Source of the DNA: Enterococcus larvae
GTDB taxonomy: Bacteria; Bacillota; Bacilli; Lactobacillales; Enterococcaceae
Direction: 5' to 3'
Assembly: GCF_017830045.1 (NCBI RefSeq)
Contig: NZ_JAEDXU010000001.1
Location: forward strand, 682,001-746,000
Length of the DNA: 64,000 nt
Of this stretch, positions 14,063 through 22,391 are shown piece by piece. Positions within the stretch are counted from its first letter, which is position 1, and each line of letters starts with the position of its first letter. The notes beneath the pieces were generated by a model that searched no databases, had not been told where the DNA came from, and was given only the letters and a program-made list of their open reading frames with translations. The translations under genes and the position numbers were made by a program.

Positions 14063-14404
14063 ATGGGGCTATTTGATAATATGAAAGATTCTCAAGAACA
14101 AGCTAAAGAGAAACAAAGTGCCAAACAACAAGCTAAGATTGACAAATTTTTGAAACAAAGAGGCTTGGACAATCTCAGCTTGTTTAGTTACAATGCTGTT
14201 CGGAGAACTATGACTGATCAAGCTGGATTAGGTTTGTTAAAAGCGGGTATGGCTTTAGACTTCTCCAAGGTAGAGGAGCGAGCCAAAATTAATTACCTAT
14301 CTTCGTTATCTGAACAAAATTGGATATTGATACAACAAAATGATCAATTGATGAAACAAAATACTGAAATATACAAGCTGCTGCAACAAATCGCTCAGAA
14401 ATAA
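14063..14404 (+). CDS. Hypothetical prophage protein (113 aa)
   Basis: ATG 14063 follows CGGGGTG. The protein begins MGLFDNMKDSQEQAKEKQ and has Lys/Gln-rich helical ends around a small hydrophobic centre (GLGLLKAGMALDFSKV); the C-terminal 40 residues look like a coiled coil. Proteins beginning this way are common in lysogeny modules of Gram-positive prophages, but no function is known to me. It lies between the Rgg-type regulator and the integrase, rightward like both. Confidence 0.65.
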   Translation: MGLFDNMKDSQEQAKEKQSAKQQAKIDKFLKQRGLDNLSLFSYNAVRRTMTDQAGLGLLKAGMALDFSKVEERAKINYLSSLSEQNWILIQQNDQLMKQNTEIYKLLQQIAQK

Positions 14405-14405
14405 A

Positions 14406-14441
14406 AACACATCCCCTACCGATCAAAGCCGAGGATGTGTT
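14406..14441 (-). terminator. Hairpin with T tract on the minus strand
   Basis: AACACATCC/GGATGTGTT is a 9-bp perfect stem. TTTTATTT follows on the minus strand; no T tract follows on the plus strand. It begins right after the 113-aa gene. Confidence 0.6.
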
Positions 14442-14532
14442 GCTGAAAATAAGGCCTGAGAAACAGGTCTATTCACTTTATCTATTTTACCAAATTGAAG
14501 GGAGTGATGCAAAGACGAATGCCGTATATCTT

Positions 14533-14550
14533 CTTTAAGGTTGACCGACC
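14533..14550. repeat. Copy 2 of the 18-bp shared site, upstream of integrase
   Basis: CTTTAAGGTTGACCGACC ends 17 bases before the integrase ATG and is identical to 10835-10852. It may be an arm-type or excisionase site, or an operator. Confidence 0.75.
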
Positions 14551-14567
14551 ACGAAAGGTAGATTTAC

Positions 14568-15695
14568 ATGGCAAAACCTAAAAAATTAAAGAACGGGGAA
14601 TATTCCCATAGATTCAAAGTAAAAAACCCTATTAATGGAAAATGGGTTGATAAATATGTACGTGGATTTACAGCACAAGAATGTTATGACAAAGAAACTA
14701 AGGCGAAAGCCGATGCGCTTATAGGTATTTCGCCAGAAAGAATAAATTTCTTTTCTTTTTTCGATTTATGGGTGAATACTTTCAAAGTTGGTCACGTTGG
14801 GCAAGATCATCTAAACAAGATAAATTCAACCCGTAAAACATTGCTTGAGTTTTTCGGAGAAACAATTTTATTGCAACAGATCGATCGGATTAAGTACCAA
14901 CAGTGGATAAACTATATGGGTATTGATCAAAACAGAGCTAAGAAAACTGTCTTAGATAAGCATAAAATTGCTAAAGCGGTCTTTCAAGAAGCGATTGACA
15001 GCAACTATCTGCTCAGAAACCCGGCAAATAAAATCATTATTACTGGTCGCAATACTGAAGGGGAAAAGAAAATGACGTTGAATCTCGAAGAATGGAAAAA
15101 ACTTAGGGATGTCACAGTGTCCTCTAGCGATTCTGCGTCTAAATACATCTGCTTAGTTATGATGTATCTTGGAACACGTTTCAGCGAAGCTGCCGGACTT
15201 CTAAAAGGAGATTTTGATTTTGTTAATCACACTGTTTCTATTACAAAAGCATTTGACTACAAAAGGACCAAGCAGAACACGCGCACAAAGACTGCCGGCT
15301 CTGTTAGAACCATACACTTGCCTAAACCGTTAGAATCCATTATAGAGGCTCACATTGCTAAATTAGAGAACAGGAGGAAAGTTGTCTCTTTGCATTCTCC
15401 TGATAATATTTTTCTGTTTACAAATGAATGGGGCCATCCGATCACTAACGCGGCACTAAATAAATACTTAGCTAAAAAATGTAAGCAAGCTGGAGTTGGT
15501 CGGATTACCTCTCACGCATTCCGCCATGCTAAAACAGATTTGTTAGTGTTAGCCGGCAACGATATGATATATACCCAAAAGCAACTAGGGCATTCTGATA
15601 GCTCGACAACTCTTAAATATTACAGCTCATTAAATAACGACATCAAAGATAAGAATAATAAAATTGTTGATTCGTTTTTTGAAAATGCAAAATAG
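14568..15695 (+). CDS. int: Prophage tyrosine-recombinase integrase (375 aa)
   Basis: An N-terminal arm-binding region (residues 1-55, basic and beta-type), a SAM-like core-binding domain (60-165) and a catalytic domain are present. The catalytic domain carries Arg in LGTRFSEAAGLL, H-x-x-R in SHAFRHAK, His in LGHSDSSTTL and the nucleophile Tyr in LKYYSSL. It integrates phage DNA at attB and, with an excisionase, removes it. ATG 14568 follows GAAAGGTAG. It is the last rightward phage gene, so attP-derived sequence should lie within the next few hundred bases. The partner end is outside the window. Confidence 0.95.
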   Translation: MAKPKKLKNGEYSHRFKVKNPINGKWVDKYVRGFTAQECYDKETKAKADALIGISPERINFFSFFDLWVNTFKVGHVGQDHLNKINSTRKTLLEFFGETILLQQIDRIKYQQWINYMGIDQNRAKKTVLDKHKIAKAVFQEAIDSNYLLRNPANKIIITGRNTEGEKKMTLNLEEWKKLRDVTVSSSDSASKYICLVMMYLGTRFSEAAGLLKGDFDFVNHTVSITKAFDYKRTKQNTRTKTAGSVRTIHLPKPLESIIEAHIAKLENRRKVVSLHSPDNIFLFTNEWGHPITNAALNKYLAKKCKQAGVGRITSHAFRHAKTDLLVLAGNDMIYTQKQLGHSDSSTTLKYYSSLNNDIKDKNNKIVDSFFENAK

Positions 15696-15729
15696 GCTTA
15701 GGTGTGGTTTGGGTGGATTCGAAAATAAA

Positions 15730-15766
15730 AACGCTGTACCCTCACTCTCTCAAAGGATACAGCGTT
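15730..15766 (-). terminator. Hairpin downstream of integrase, T tract on minus strand
   Basis: AACGCTGTA/TACAGCGTT is a 9-bp perfect stem. TTTTATTTTC follows on the minus strand only. It may block host transcription from entering the prophage leftward. Confidence 0.6.
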
Positions 15767-15808
15767 ATGGTAACAAGCCCTCAGGGCGCGTTTTATATTA
15801 TATAGATC

Positions 15809-15843
15809 AGAAAATCTTGAATCTCAAAGATTTTCTTTTTTTT
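15809..15843 (+). terminator. Rightward terminator after integrase
   Basis: AGAAAATCTT/AAGATTTTCT with an 8-base loop and T8. It is the last feature attributable to the integrase transcript. The stretch 15844-16094 is AT-rich and shows nothing else; the phage-host junction is probably here or just before. Confidence 0.75.
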
Positions 15844-16094
15844 ACTTAATTTTTCATTTAAAAATTTCAAATACTCTTACTTGATTATTGTATCACAAAT
15901 TTTATCATATTATAGTAGAGAATAAGGTCGTTTCCAATCAGCTTCTTCTCTTTTCAATCAAAATATCAAGAAAATTAAAGAAGATTTTATTACCAATTAT
16001 TCATTTTTTACATTCAGTATAAATCCTATTATCTGTGTGTCGATAAACTAGTAACTATTTCCAACAGTAATTATTTATTGTATACTTGATTTGT

Positions 16095-16124
16095 TTGATT
16101 TCGCATTATCAGATACGATATTAT
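16095..16124 (+). promoter_or_regulatory. Candidate promoter of the orphan membrane polymerase gene
   Basis: TTGATT (16095-16100), 18-bp spacer, TATTAT (16119-16124). The leader of about 100 bases contains a hairpin AAAATGC/GCATTTT near 16174-16210. Confidence 0.4.
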
Positions 16125-16229
16125 AGATTGACGAGCTATGGATCGATCGAAACTATTGTTTTATTAACTATTAAAAATGCTTTACTATCCATGTCTACAC
16201 TAGGCATTTTATATTAAATAAGGAGTTGT

Positions 16230-17384
16230 TTGTGGGTTATGGGTAATGTTACAAACAGAGTGAGTAATTTCATTTTATTGATATTAGTAGCTGGTTCTTA
16301 CTGGCTTTGGGCTGCTGGGATAACTGGTCCCTACACAAAATTTGTTTTTGAGAATGCAATATATATTTGTCTGGCAGCAGCAATTTTCCTCTTAGCAATC
16401 AGGTATAAACAATTAACCAAATCCGACCTTGGGATAATTCTTCTTTCTTTTTTCTCATTTCTATTCTATTTTTTTACAACTGCGAGTCCGATACCTTGGA
16501 TTCCTTTGATTCTACCAACACTCTTGTTGCTGATTCTATGCTTCAAAAAAACGTTATTTGATAATTTTGATTATCTGATGCTTTTAGGAATCTCTATCGT
16601 TTCAATGGTTTCCATTCTCTACAGGATATGTATCGTTCAAAGTCTCGGGCAGTCCTATTGGATCAACACAAATACCTTAGGAACGGCCCTGTTATTTTCT
16701 ACTATCACTGCAGTTATATTATTAAAATCATTTAAAATCGGCTTCGTGAAATACGTTCTGATAGCACTTGTCTATGTTGCAAATTTTATTGGTATTTGGA
16801 TAGTAACATCCGAGACAGCTCTAATCGTGTTAACTCTCTTTTGTATCATAGATACCCTCATCCCAAAAAAGCTGATTCAATCTATAAAAATAAATATATT
16901 CAGTATCGCTCTTTCATTATTGTTCATTATAGTTCCGTTTATTATGCACTATATTGCTACCACAAATACTCTTAGAATTTTTTCAGGACGTGAACAATTA
17001 TGGGGAGAATTCTTTAAGGATTGGCTTAGTACTCCTAAAAATATTCTGATTGGAAAAGAGCCCTTTTATTCTTCCATATTAGGAAAAAATCTTGGAATCC
17101 ACAATTCTTTCTTGTATGTTTTAGCTACTTATGGATTGCTTGGTTACGCATTGCTTTTCGGTTCCATAATAGGCTATGTTTTAGTATTTTGGAGATCAAA
17201 GATTTCCCGTTCCAAAAAAGACATTTCATTTTTACTGGCCTTTCTCTGTATCTGCATTCATGCAACAATGGAGCAAACACTTACATCAGCCTCTTGGTTT
17301 CCTCTTGTCTATCTGTTTCTGGGGCTGACTATCAGTGATCAAAAACCAACAGAAAAGCAAACGCGAAGCTCTAGGAATGCTTAA
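16230..17384 (+). CDS. O-antigen ligase/polymerase-like (Wzy-family) membrane protein (384 aa)
   Basis: About ten hydrophobic helices cover the protein. Between residues about 250 and 310 a large outer loop has the Wzy_C-type pattern G-R-x-x-L-W ... H-N-S-F-L (FSGREQLWGEFF, GIHNSFLYVL). Such proteins polymerise or transfer lipid-linked sugar chains outside the membrane. The start could be TTG 16230 (four bases from AAGGAG) or ATG 16239 (13 bases). It stands alone between the prophage and a TPR gene, without other sugar genes, and is AT-rich. The substrate is unknown; it may modify the wall polysaccharide made by the distant locus. Confidence 0.75.
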   Translation: MWVMGNVTNRVSNFILLILVAGSYWLWAAGITGPYTKFVFENAIYICLAAAIFLLAIRYKQLTKSDLGIILLSFFSFLFYFFTTASPIPWIPLILPTLLLLILCFKKTLFDNFDYLMLLGISIVSMVSILYRICIVQSLGQSYWINTNTLGTALLFSTITAVILLKSFKIGFVKYVLIALVYVANFIGIWIVTSETALIVLTLFCIIDTLIPKKLIQSIKINIFSIALSLLFIIVPFIMHYIATTNTLRIFSGREQLWGEFFKDWLSTPKNILIGKEPFYSSILGKNLGIHNSFLYVLATYGLLGYALLFGSIIGYVLVFWRSKISRSKKDISFLLAFLCICIHATMEQTLTSASWFPLVYLFLGLTISDQKPTEKQTRSSRNA

Positions 17385-17466
17385 AGCTCCTAGCATGATG
17401 ATTCATATCCTAACTTAAGTAGTCGGCAATTACGTTAGATTTGCTGACTATGAATTTTATGAATAC

Positions 17467-17516
17467 AGCAGACCGCCTATTTATCCATGAAACTCCTGAT
17501 AAATAAGCAGTCTGCT
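17467..17516. repeat. Long imperfect hairpin after the polymerase gene
   Basis: AGCAGAC...GTCTGCT arms with an inner TATTTATC/GATAAATA stem form a hairpin of about 18 pairs. No T tract follows on the plus strand, so it may stabilise the 3' end rather than terminate. Confidence 0.5.
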
Positions 17517-17536
17517 ATGTAATTAGAAACAAAAAA

Positions 17537-17585
17537 GAGACACCTTCCTTCTTCATCTAGCAAACTGAAGAAGGAAGGTGTCTCT
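17537..17585 (-). terminator. Strong terminator of the TPR gene
   Basis: A perfect 19-bp stem (GAGACACCTTCCTTCTTCA and its complement) with an 11-base loop, followed by T6 on the minus strand. Probably also stops rightward transcripts. Confidence 0.85.
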
Positions 17586-17592
17586 GATTTTA

Positions 17593-18561
17593 TTATATCG
17601 TTAAACTGGCCAGCTCATTACGAATTGCCTGCTGCAATTTTTGAACCTTTGCTGCGGATTCTGTTGCCAACTCATTTTTGTACTTTGTCGCTGCTGTGTC
17701 ATTATAAGAGACCATGTAGCAAATAGCCCACAATTTTTGATCATCGATCAAGCGATCGGAAAAAGGATAAAGCAATGCGAAATGCATACGAATTTCCTCT
17801 AACAAATCAAGATACAATATGTAATTATCATGCATGAGCTCTTTTTCAAGATATAAAACGATTCTTTGATATGAAGCTGTTTCAAGCGGATTCGATAGGG
17901 ATGCAGGAATCACTGTGTATTTCTTCGCATCTCTCCACAAAAAATCAACTTCTTTCTTATAATGGAGTCGAGACATCTCTTCAAGTACCCACGAACGGAC
18001 AAGGTTATGAATTTTAGTATCTACCAGAATTTCTCTAGCTACCTCAAAAAATACATCTTGAGGCAACTGAACAGATTTTCTAATAACTGACAATTGTTGA
18101 TAATAATCCAAACGGTTCAAGCCGCTAAGCTCCTGCTTCAATTCTTCGATCTTTTTCACTTCGAACTGCTGGTACAATAATTCAGATTGGCGTACTTTCT
18201 TTTTCAGACCAACCAGACTTCTCATCTCGCCGCTATTTTCCATCAGAATGCGCTCATTGATAATACCGTGAGCAGATAAAAAGCGGTGGTTAAGGATCAA
18301 CAGTTGAATATAGGTTTCCATATACTCTGTGCAAGAAAGGTACTGGGCTCTCATTTCTTCAGCGAGTCTCAATGCTTCTTGATTCTCCCCGATCGTGATA
18401 TAGGCACTCACCAACAAATAATTCAATGGGAACTCCTGTCGAATCGCATACGCCTCTTCGTAGTAGGAGACCGCCTCTGTCATATTCTTTTGAACTGCCG
18501 CTTCCTTGCCAAGCTCAATAAACCGATCATAATTTTTAGGAAATTGTACTTTATTATTCAC
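17593..18561 (-). CDS. Tetratricopeptide-repeat protein (about 322 aa)
   Basis: A soluble, all-helical protein with TPR-like helix pairs from residue 10 (IELGKEAAVQKNMTEAVSYY, AYITIGENQEALRLAEEM). No signal peptide is seen. It resembles the TPR proteins of unknown function (DUF3196-like) in lactic acid bacteria; the family name is from memory. GTG 18561 is the preferred start given AGAAGG upstream; GTG 18573 is possible. It probably acts as a protein-binding scaffold. Monocistronic, with its own strong terminator. Confidence 0.7.
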   Translation of the reverse strand: MNNKVQFPKNYDRFIELGKEAAVQKNMTEAVSYYEEAYAIRQEFPLNYLLVSAYITIGENQEALRLAEEMRAQYLSCTEYMETYIQLLILNHRFLSAHGIINERILMENSGEMRSLVGLKKKVRQSELLYQQFEVKKIEELKQELSGLNRLDYYQQLSVIRKSVQLPQDVFFEVAREILVDTKIHNLVRSWVLEEMSRLHYKKEVDFLWRDAKKYTVIPASLSNPLETASYQRIVLYLEKELMHDNYILYLDLLEEIRMHFALLYPFSDRLIDDQKLWAICYMVSYNDTAATKYKNELATESAAKVQKLQQAIRNELASLTI

Positions 18562-18806
18562 AGCAAATACCACCCTTCTAAAAATTCCTACGATTTATCT
18601 ATATAAATCCTTTCAAATTGCTTTTTGCACGAAAACGAAGGAATCATTGACACAACAATAAAAGCAATTATTTGGATAAAGAAATAGTAATTATTCACAA
18701 TTTATTTTATGGATTTACATACTAAATAAATGATAACAAAAAAAGAAAACAGTGTACACCTCAAAAACGGGAATATTGCGTGAACCTGCTCCTTTTCCAA
18801 CACTTT

Positions 18807-19097
18807 CTAATAAAGGTTTCTCAAAATAATTGCTGTCTCTTCTTCACCCTCAGCATTCATTTTTTCTGCCTTTTCCAGTAAAGAAAAACCTGCATACAAT
18901 TCTTTGGTCAGCTCATCCTCTACTTTGAACTCTTTGACCTTCTCTACATGGATCGATTCCGGCTCTAGTTCCTGTACACTATCCCAGCCAGTATCAATAA
19001 AAATCTTTGTTCCTTCAGTCACCAGACTGTTATCTTCCAAATCTGAAACGATTTTCTTCAATTCGCTAAACGTCATTGCTCTTACTTGATGTTCCAT
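18807..19097 (-). CDS. Conserved hypothetical protein (96 aa)
   Basis: ATG 19097 is chosen because GGAGGG sits eight bases upstream; two ATGs further up lack spacing. The acidic 96-residue product has a compact alpha/beta pattern (KIFIDTGWDSVQELEPESIHVEKVKEF split over two strands and a turn). No known domain. Its gap to the TPR gene (18562-18806) holds AT-rich sequence without clear signals. Apparently monocistronic. Confidence 0.6.
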   Translation of the reverse strand: MEHQVRAMTFSELKKIVSDLEDNSLVTEGTKIFIDTGWDSVQELEPESIHVEKVKEFKVEDELTKELYAGFSLLEKAEKMNAEGEEETAIILRNLY

Positions 19098-19351
19098 CGG
19101 ATGTCCCTCCATCATTCTTCAAGTTGATGCTTCTGATTTTATCATATCCTTTAGTTAATAGATAGACAGCTATAGAATTTATTTTTTAGCATGTCCGGCA
19201 ATATCAGTCGACTTTTCCCACTAAATATTTTTCGAATCAAAATCATGCTTTTTCAGAAAAAGACTTCAGAATCAGTCTATAATGACCGGTCCCAAAGTCT
19301 ATGATTCTCTAGCCCATTCTCATTTTTCTGCCTTTGTGACGTTAGTTCCTG

Positions 19352-21163
19352 TTATTCTACCGTCACACTTTTTGCCAAATTTCTCGGCTTATCTACGTCA
19401 TATCCCCTATGCAGCGTTGCAAAATAAGCAATCAACTGTGTAGGAACGACACTGACTAGTGGAGTCAGTAATGGGTGGACAGTAGGAATGATTAGCTGAT
19501 CCTGTTTTCCAGCTAGAGATTCACTCACGATCCGCAAGGTCTTAGCACCACGGCTCTCTACTTCCTTCAGATTTCCCCTCGTATGCGCAGCAGTAGCCTC
19601 TTCTGTAATGATACCAATGACCGGCGTTCCCTCTTCTATCAACGCAATTGTTCCATGCTTCAGCTCACCAGCGGCAAACCCCTCCGCTTGAATATAGGAT
19701 ATCTCCTTCAGCTTAAGTGCCGCTTCCATTGAAACAAAGTAGTCCATTCCTCTTCCGATATAAAAAGCATTTCGAGTGTCCGATAAAAAGGATTCCACCA
19801 GTTGACTGATCATCATCTTTTCATCAACAATTGTTTCCATTGCAGCAGCGGTCAAGCTCAGCTCAGCAGTAAGATCAAACACACTAGCTGCAGGATTCTG
19901 CTTCTTAGCACCCACAGCAGCAGCTAATACTGCCAAAACAGCAATTTGGGCAGTATAGGCTTTCGTTGATGCAACAGCAATCTCAGGACCTGCATGAAGC
20001 AATAGTGTATGCTTTGCTTCTCTTGATAAGGTAGATCCCGGTACATTGGTTAGTGTCAAGGATGGATACCCCAACGCATTGACTTTGACCAGTACTTGTC
20101 GGCTATCCGCCGTTTCACCACTTTGACTCAAGAAAAGAAATAATGGTTTTTCAGACAGCAGCGGCATGTTATAACTGAACTCGCTGGAAAGGTGAACTTC
20201 TACAGGAGTTCCTGCTAAATCCTCCAAAAGACGTTTCCCAGCCCAGCCGGCATGATAACTCGTCCCGCAAGCGATGATATAGATACGGTCACATTCAGCT
20301 GCTTCAGCAACTACTGAAGCCTCGACATGTATCTGGTCCTGTTCATCTGTATACTGTTCAAGGATTCTTCGCATCACGCTTGGCTGTTCATCAATTTCCT
20401 TCGACATATAATAAGGATAGGTGCCCTTTTCAATATCATTCAGATCTAGTTGTGCTTCATAGGATTCTCTAAAAATCAAGTTTCCTTTTTGATCTTCAAT
20501 CTGAATATTCTCCTTCTCGACGATTACCAGTTCGCCATCAGCAATCTCAACAAAGTGGTTTGTTTCCTGCAGCATCGCCATTGCATCGCTGCAGATTACA
20601 TTGAAACCTTCACCCAGCCCAATCAACAACGGGCTCTTATTTTTTGCAACATAGATGATCTCTGGCTCCTGATTATCGATCAAGGCAAAAGCATAGGAGC
20701 CTTTGATCACTTTCAAAGCCTGTTTGAAAGCCGTCTTCGTATTTTCAGCAGTCTTTGAAAAATGAGCAATCAGGTGTACAACAATTTCTGTATCTGTCTC
20801 CCCTCCAAGTGAATTGTTTTGAAGAAATTCCTGTTTTATTTCTTCAAAGTTTTCAATCACACCATTATGAACCAAGGTAAAGCGTCCATTCTCTGAAGTG
20901 TGGGGATGCGCATTTCTTTCACTAGGTCTGCCGTGTGTTGCCCAACGTGTATGTCCAATTCCAATCGTTCCAGTCAGCTCTCCTGTAATTTTTTTCTGCA
21001 AATCAGCGATTCTTCCCTGCGACTTGATCAAATGATTTTCTCCCTGACCATCTGTTACGTAGATCCCCGCTGAATCATACCCTCTATATTCTAACTTTTC
21101 CAATCCCTGCAGCAAAATATCTGCCGCGTTCTCTTTTCCAATAATTCCTACAATTCCACACAT
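19352..21163 (-). CDS. glmS: Glutamine-fructose-6-phosphate aminotransferase
   Basis: A protein of 603 aa, the normal length. It makes glucosamine-6-phosphate from fructose-6-phosphate and glutamine, the first step to UDP-GlcNAc. The N-terminal glutaminase begins M-C-G-I-V-G with the catalytic Cys2 (mature Cys1). Two SIS isomerase domains follow (about 285-420 and 455-590: [37 protein letters not shown]). It ends [13 protein letters not shown] as usual. Expression should be controlled by the ribozyme upstream. No clear terminator follows in 19116-19351. Confidence 0.97.
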   Translation of the reverse strand: MCGIVGIIGKENAADILLQGLEKLEYRGYDSAGIYVTDGQGENHLIKSQGRIADLQKKITGELTGTIGIGHTRWATHGRPSERNAHPHTSENGRFTLVHNGVIENFEEIKQEFLQNNSLGGETDTEIVVHLIAHFSKTAENTKTAFKQALKVIKGSYAFALIDNQEPEIIYVAKNKSPLLIGLGEGFNVICSDAMAMLQETNHFVEIADGELVIVEKENIQIEDQKGNLIFRESYEAQLDLNDIEKGTYPYYMSKEIDEQPSVMRRILEQYTDEQDQIHVEASVVAEAAECDRIYIIACGTSYHAGWAGKRLLEDLAGTPVEVHLSSEFSYNMPLLSEKPLFLFLSQSGETADSRQVLVKVNALGYPSLTLTNVPGSTLSREAKHTLLLHAGPEIAVASTKAYTAQIAVLAVLAAAVGAKKQNPAASVFDLTAELSLTAAAMETIVDEKMMISQLVESFLSDTRNAFYIGRGMDYFVSMEAALKLKEISYIQAEGFAAGELKHGTIALIEEGTPVIGIITEEATAAHTRGNLKEVESRGAKTLRIVSESLAGKQDQLIIPTVHPLLTPLVSVVPTQLIAYFATLHRGYDVDKPRNLAKSVTVE

Positions 21164-21224
21164 AATGTTTCTTCCTACTTTCTCGCATCAATTTGTCTGT
21201 AGCAAAATTTCATCATTACGTGTC

Positions 21225-21366
21225 TCTATCTGCATGACCAGTTTTTTGTGATAGCTTTGCAGCTATTTTTTGTGCTGACCTGTAGAGTGCAGTCCCTGAA
21301 GCCACCCGCCGATTATTCGATAGACTTCTCCCTCGTCATCTGAATCTGAAATCCAGATCTGGCGCT
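21225..21366 (-). ncRNA. glmS ribozyme: glmS ribozyme-riboswitch
   Basis: On the minus strand, 60-200 bases before glmS, AGCGCCAGA (21358-21366) gives the cleavage site (5' of the G in A|GCGCC). It is followed by GACGAGGGAGAAG, TATCGAA and TCGGCGGGTGGC, the conserved core of the glmS ribozyme. When glucosamine-6-phosphate is bound it cleaves its own mRNA and lowers GlmS. The 3' limit (P3/P4) is approximate. Confidence 0.93.
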
Positions 21367-21507
21367 CTCCATTTTTTAAAATTGGTATAGATACCTCCTC
21401 TGATAAAAGACTCATAGAAACATATTAAATATTATAATAACAATTCTTCATTGTCAACAAAAAAATAGCATTAACAAAAATTGGTATACTTGAAAAAGCA
21501 TGATAAT

Positions 21508-21547
21508 ACAAAAAAACAGATGAAACCTTTTCGGCTCCACCTGTTTC
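21508..21547 (-). terminator. Terminator of the ECF transporter operon
   Basis: On the minus strand AACAG-x-TGGAGCC pairs with GGTTTCA-x-CTGTT around a GAAAA loop, then T7. It lies just past the ecfT stop. Confidence 0.8.
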
Positions 21548-21557
21548 CCATAACTCT

Positions 21558-22391
21558 CTATTGAAACGGATTATAAAAACGACCGCCATTCACTTTAAAC
21601 AATGAAAAACTGAATATAGTTAAGAGAATACCTATGCCCATAACCACAAAATCGGCTCTATGAAAAGGCTGTTGAGCATACCACGTACGCCTTTTCTTCT
21701 CGCCAAATCGACGCAGCTCCATCGCTGTACTGATCGTCTCGATCCGATCCAAACTTGAAAGAATCAAGGGGAAAACAATTTGCGCCATCCCCTTGATCCG
21801 TTGACTGAATTTGCCTTTCTTTGACAGCTCATAGCCCCTAGCTTGCTGGGCTAATGAGATATCGAAGTAATCCTCCTGAATATCAGGGATATAACGGATT
21901 GCCAGAGCTACTGCATAGCTGATCTTATAACTAACCCCTAAGCGATTCAGACTGGACGCAAACTCACTTGGATTCGTTGTTAACAAGAAAATCAGAGCTA
22001 ACGGAATCGTACAAAAATACTTTAAGATTAAATTGAATTCATAAAATAATTGCTCAGAGGTCAGAGTAAAGCGGCCTATTCCCTCCCAAATCACTGTTCT
22101 GGAGCCGTACAATTCTACCCCATATTCTGGTGAAAATAGATAGACAGCTAGAATATTCAGCACTGAAAAAACAAAAATAAATTTTATGACAAAAGATATC
22201 TGATGCCATTTGATATTGGACACTTTAAAAAGAACAACAGAAGCAATACTCATTCCCAGCAGAAAGCGTGTGTCATAGGTTGTCATACAAGCTATCGAGA
22301 GCAAGATCAGGAACAGTAATTTCGTCGTTCCATTCAGTCTGTGGATAAATGTGTTATCCGGCGTATAGCCCAGCATTTGATGTTCACTCAT
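21558..22391 (-). CDS. ecfT: ECF transporter transmembrane component T
   Basis: A 277-aa membrane protein with about six helices and the cytoplasmic coupling motifs of the CbiQ/EcfT family (SLAQQARGYELSKK with A-R-G, and ELRRFGEKKRRTW with the second basic motif). It couples ATP hydrolysis by the fused ATPase to movement of the S component. Its ATG overlaps the ATPase stop by four bases. It is the last gene of the operon. Confidence 0.9.
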   Translation of the reverse strand: MSEHQMLGYTPDNTFIHRLNGTTKLLFLILLSIACMTTYDTRFLLGMSIASVVLFKVSNIKWHQISFVIKFIFVFSVLNILAVYLFSPEYGVELYGSRTVIWEGIGRFTLTSEQLFYEFNLILKYFCTIPLALIFLLTTNPSEFASSLNRLGVSYKISYAVALAIRYIPDIQEDYFDISLAQQARGYELSKKGKFSQRIKGMAQIVFPLILSSLDRIETISTAMELRRFGEKKRRTWYAQQPFHRADFVVMGIGILLTIFSFSLFKVNGGRFYNPFQ

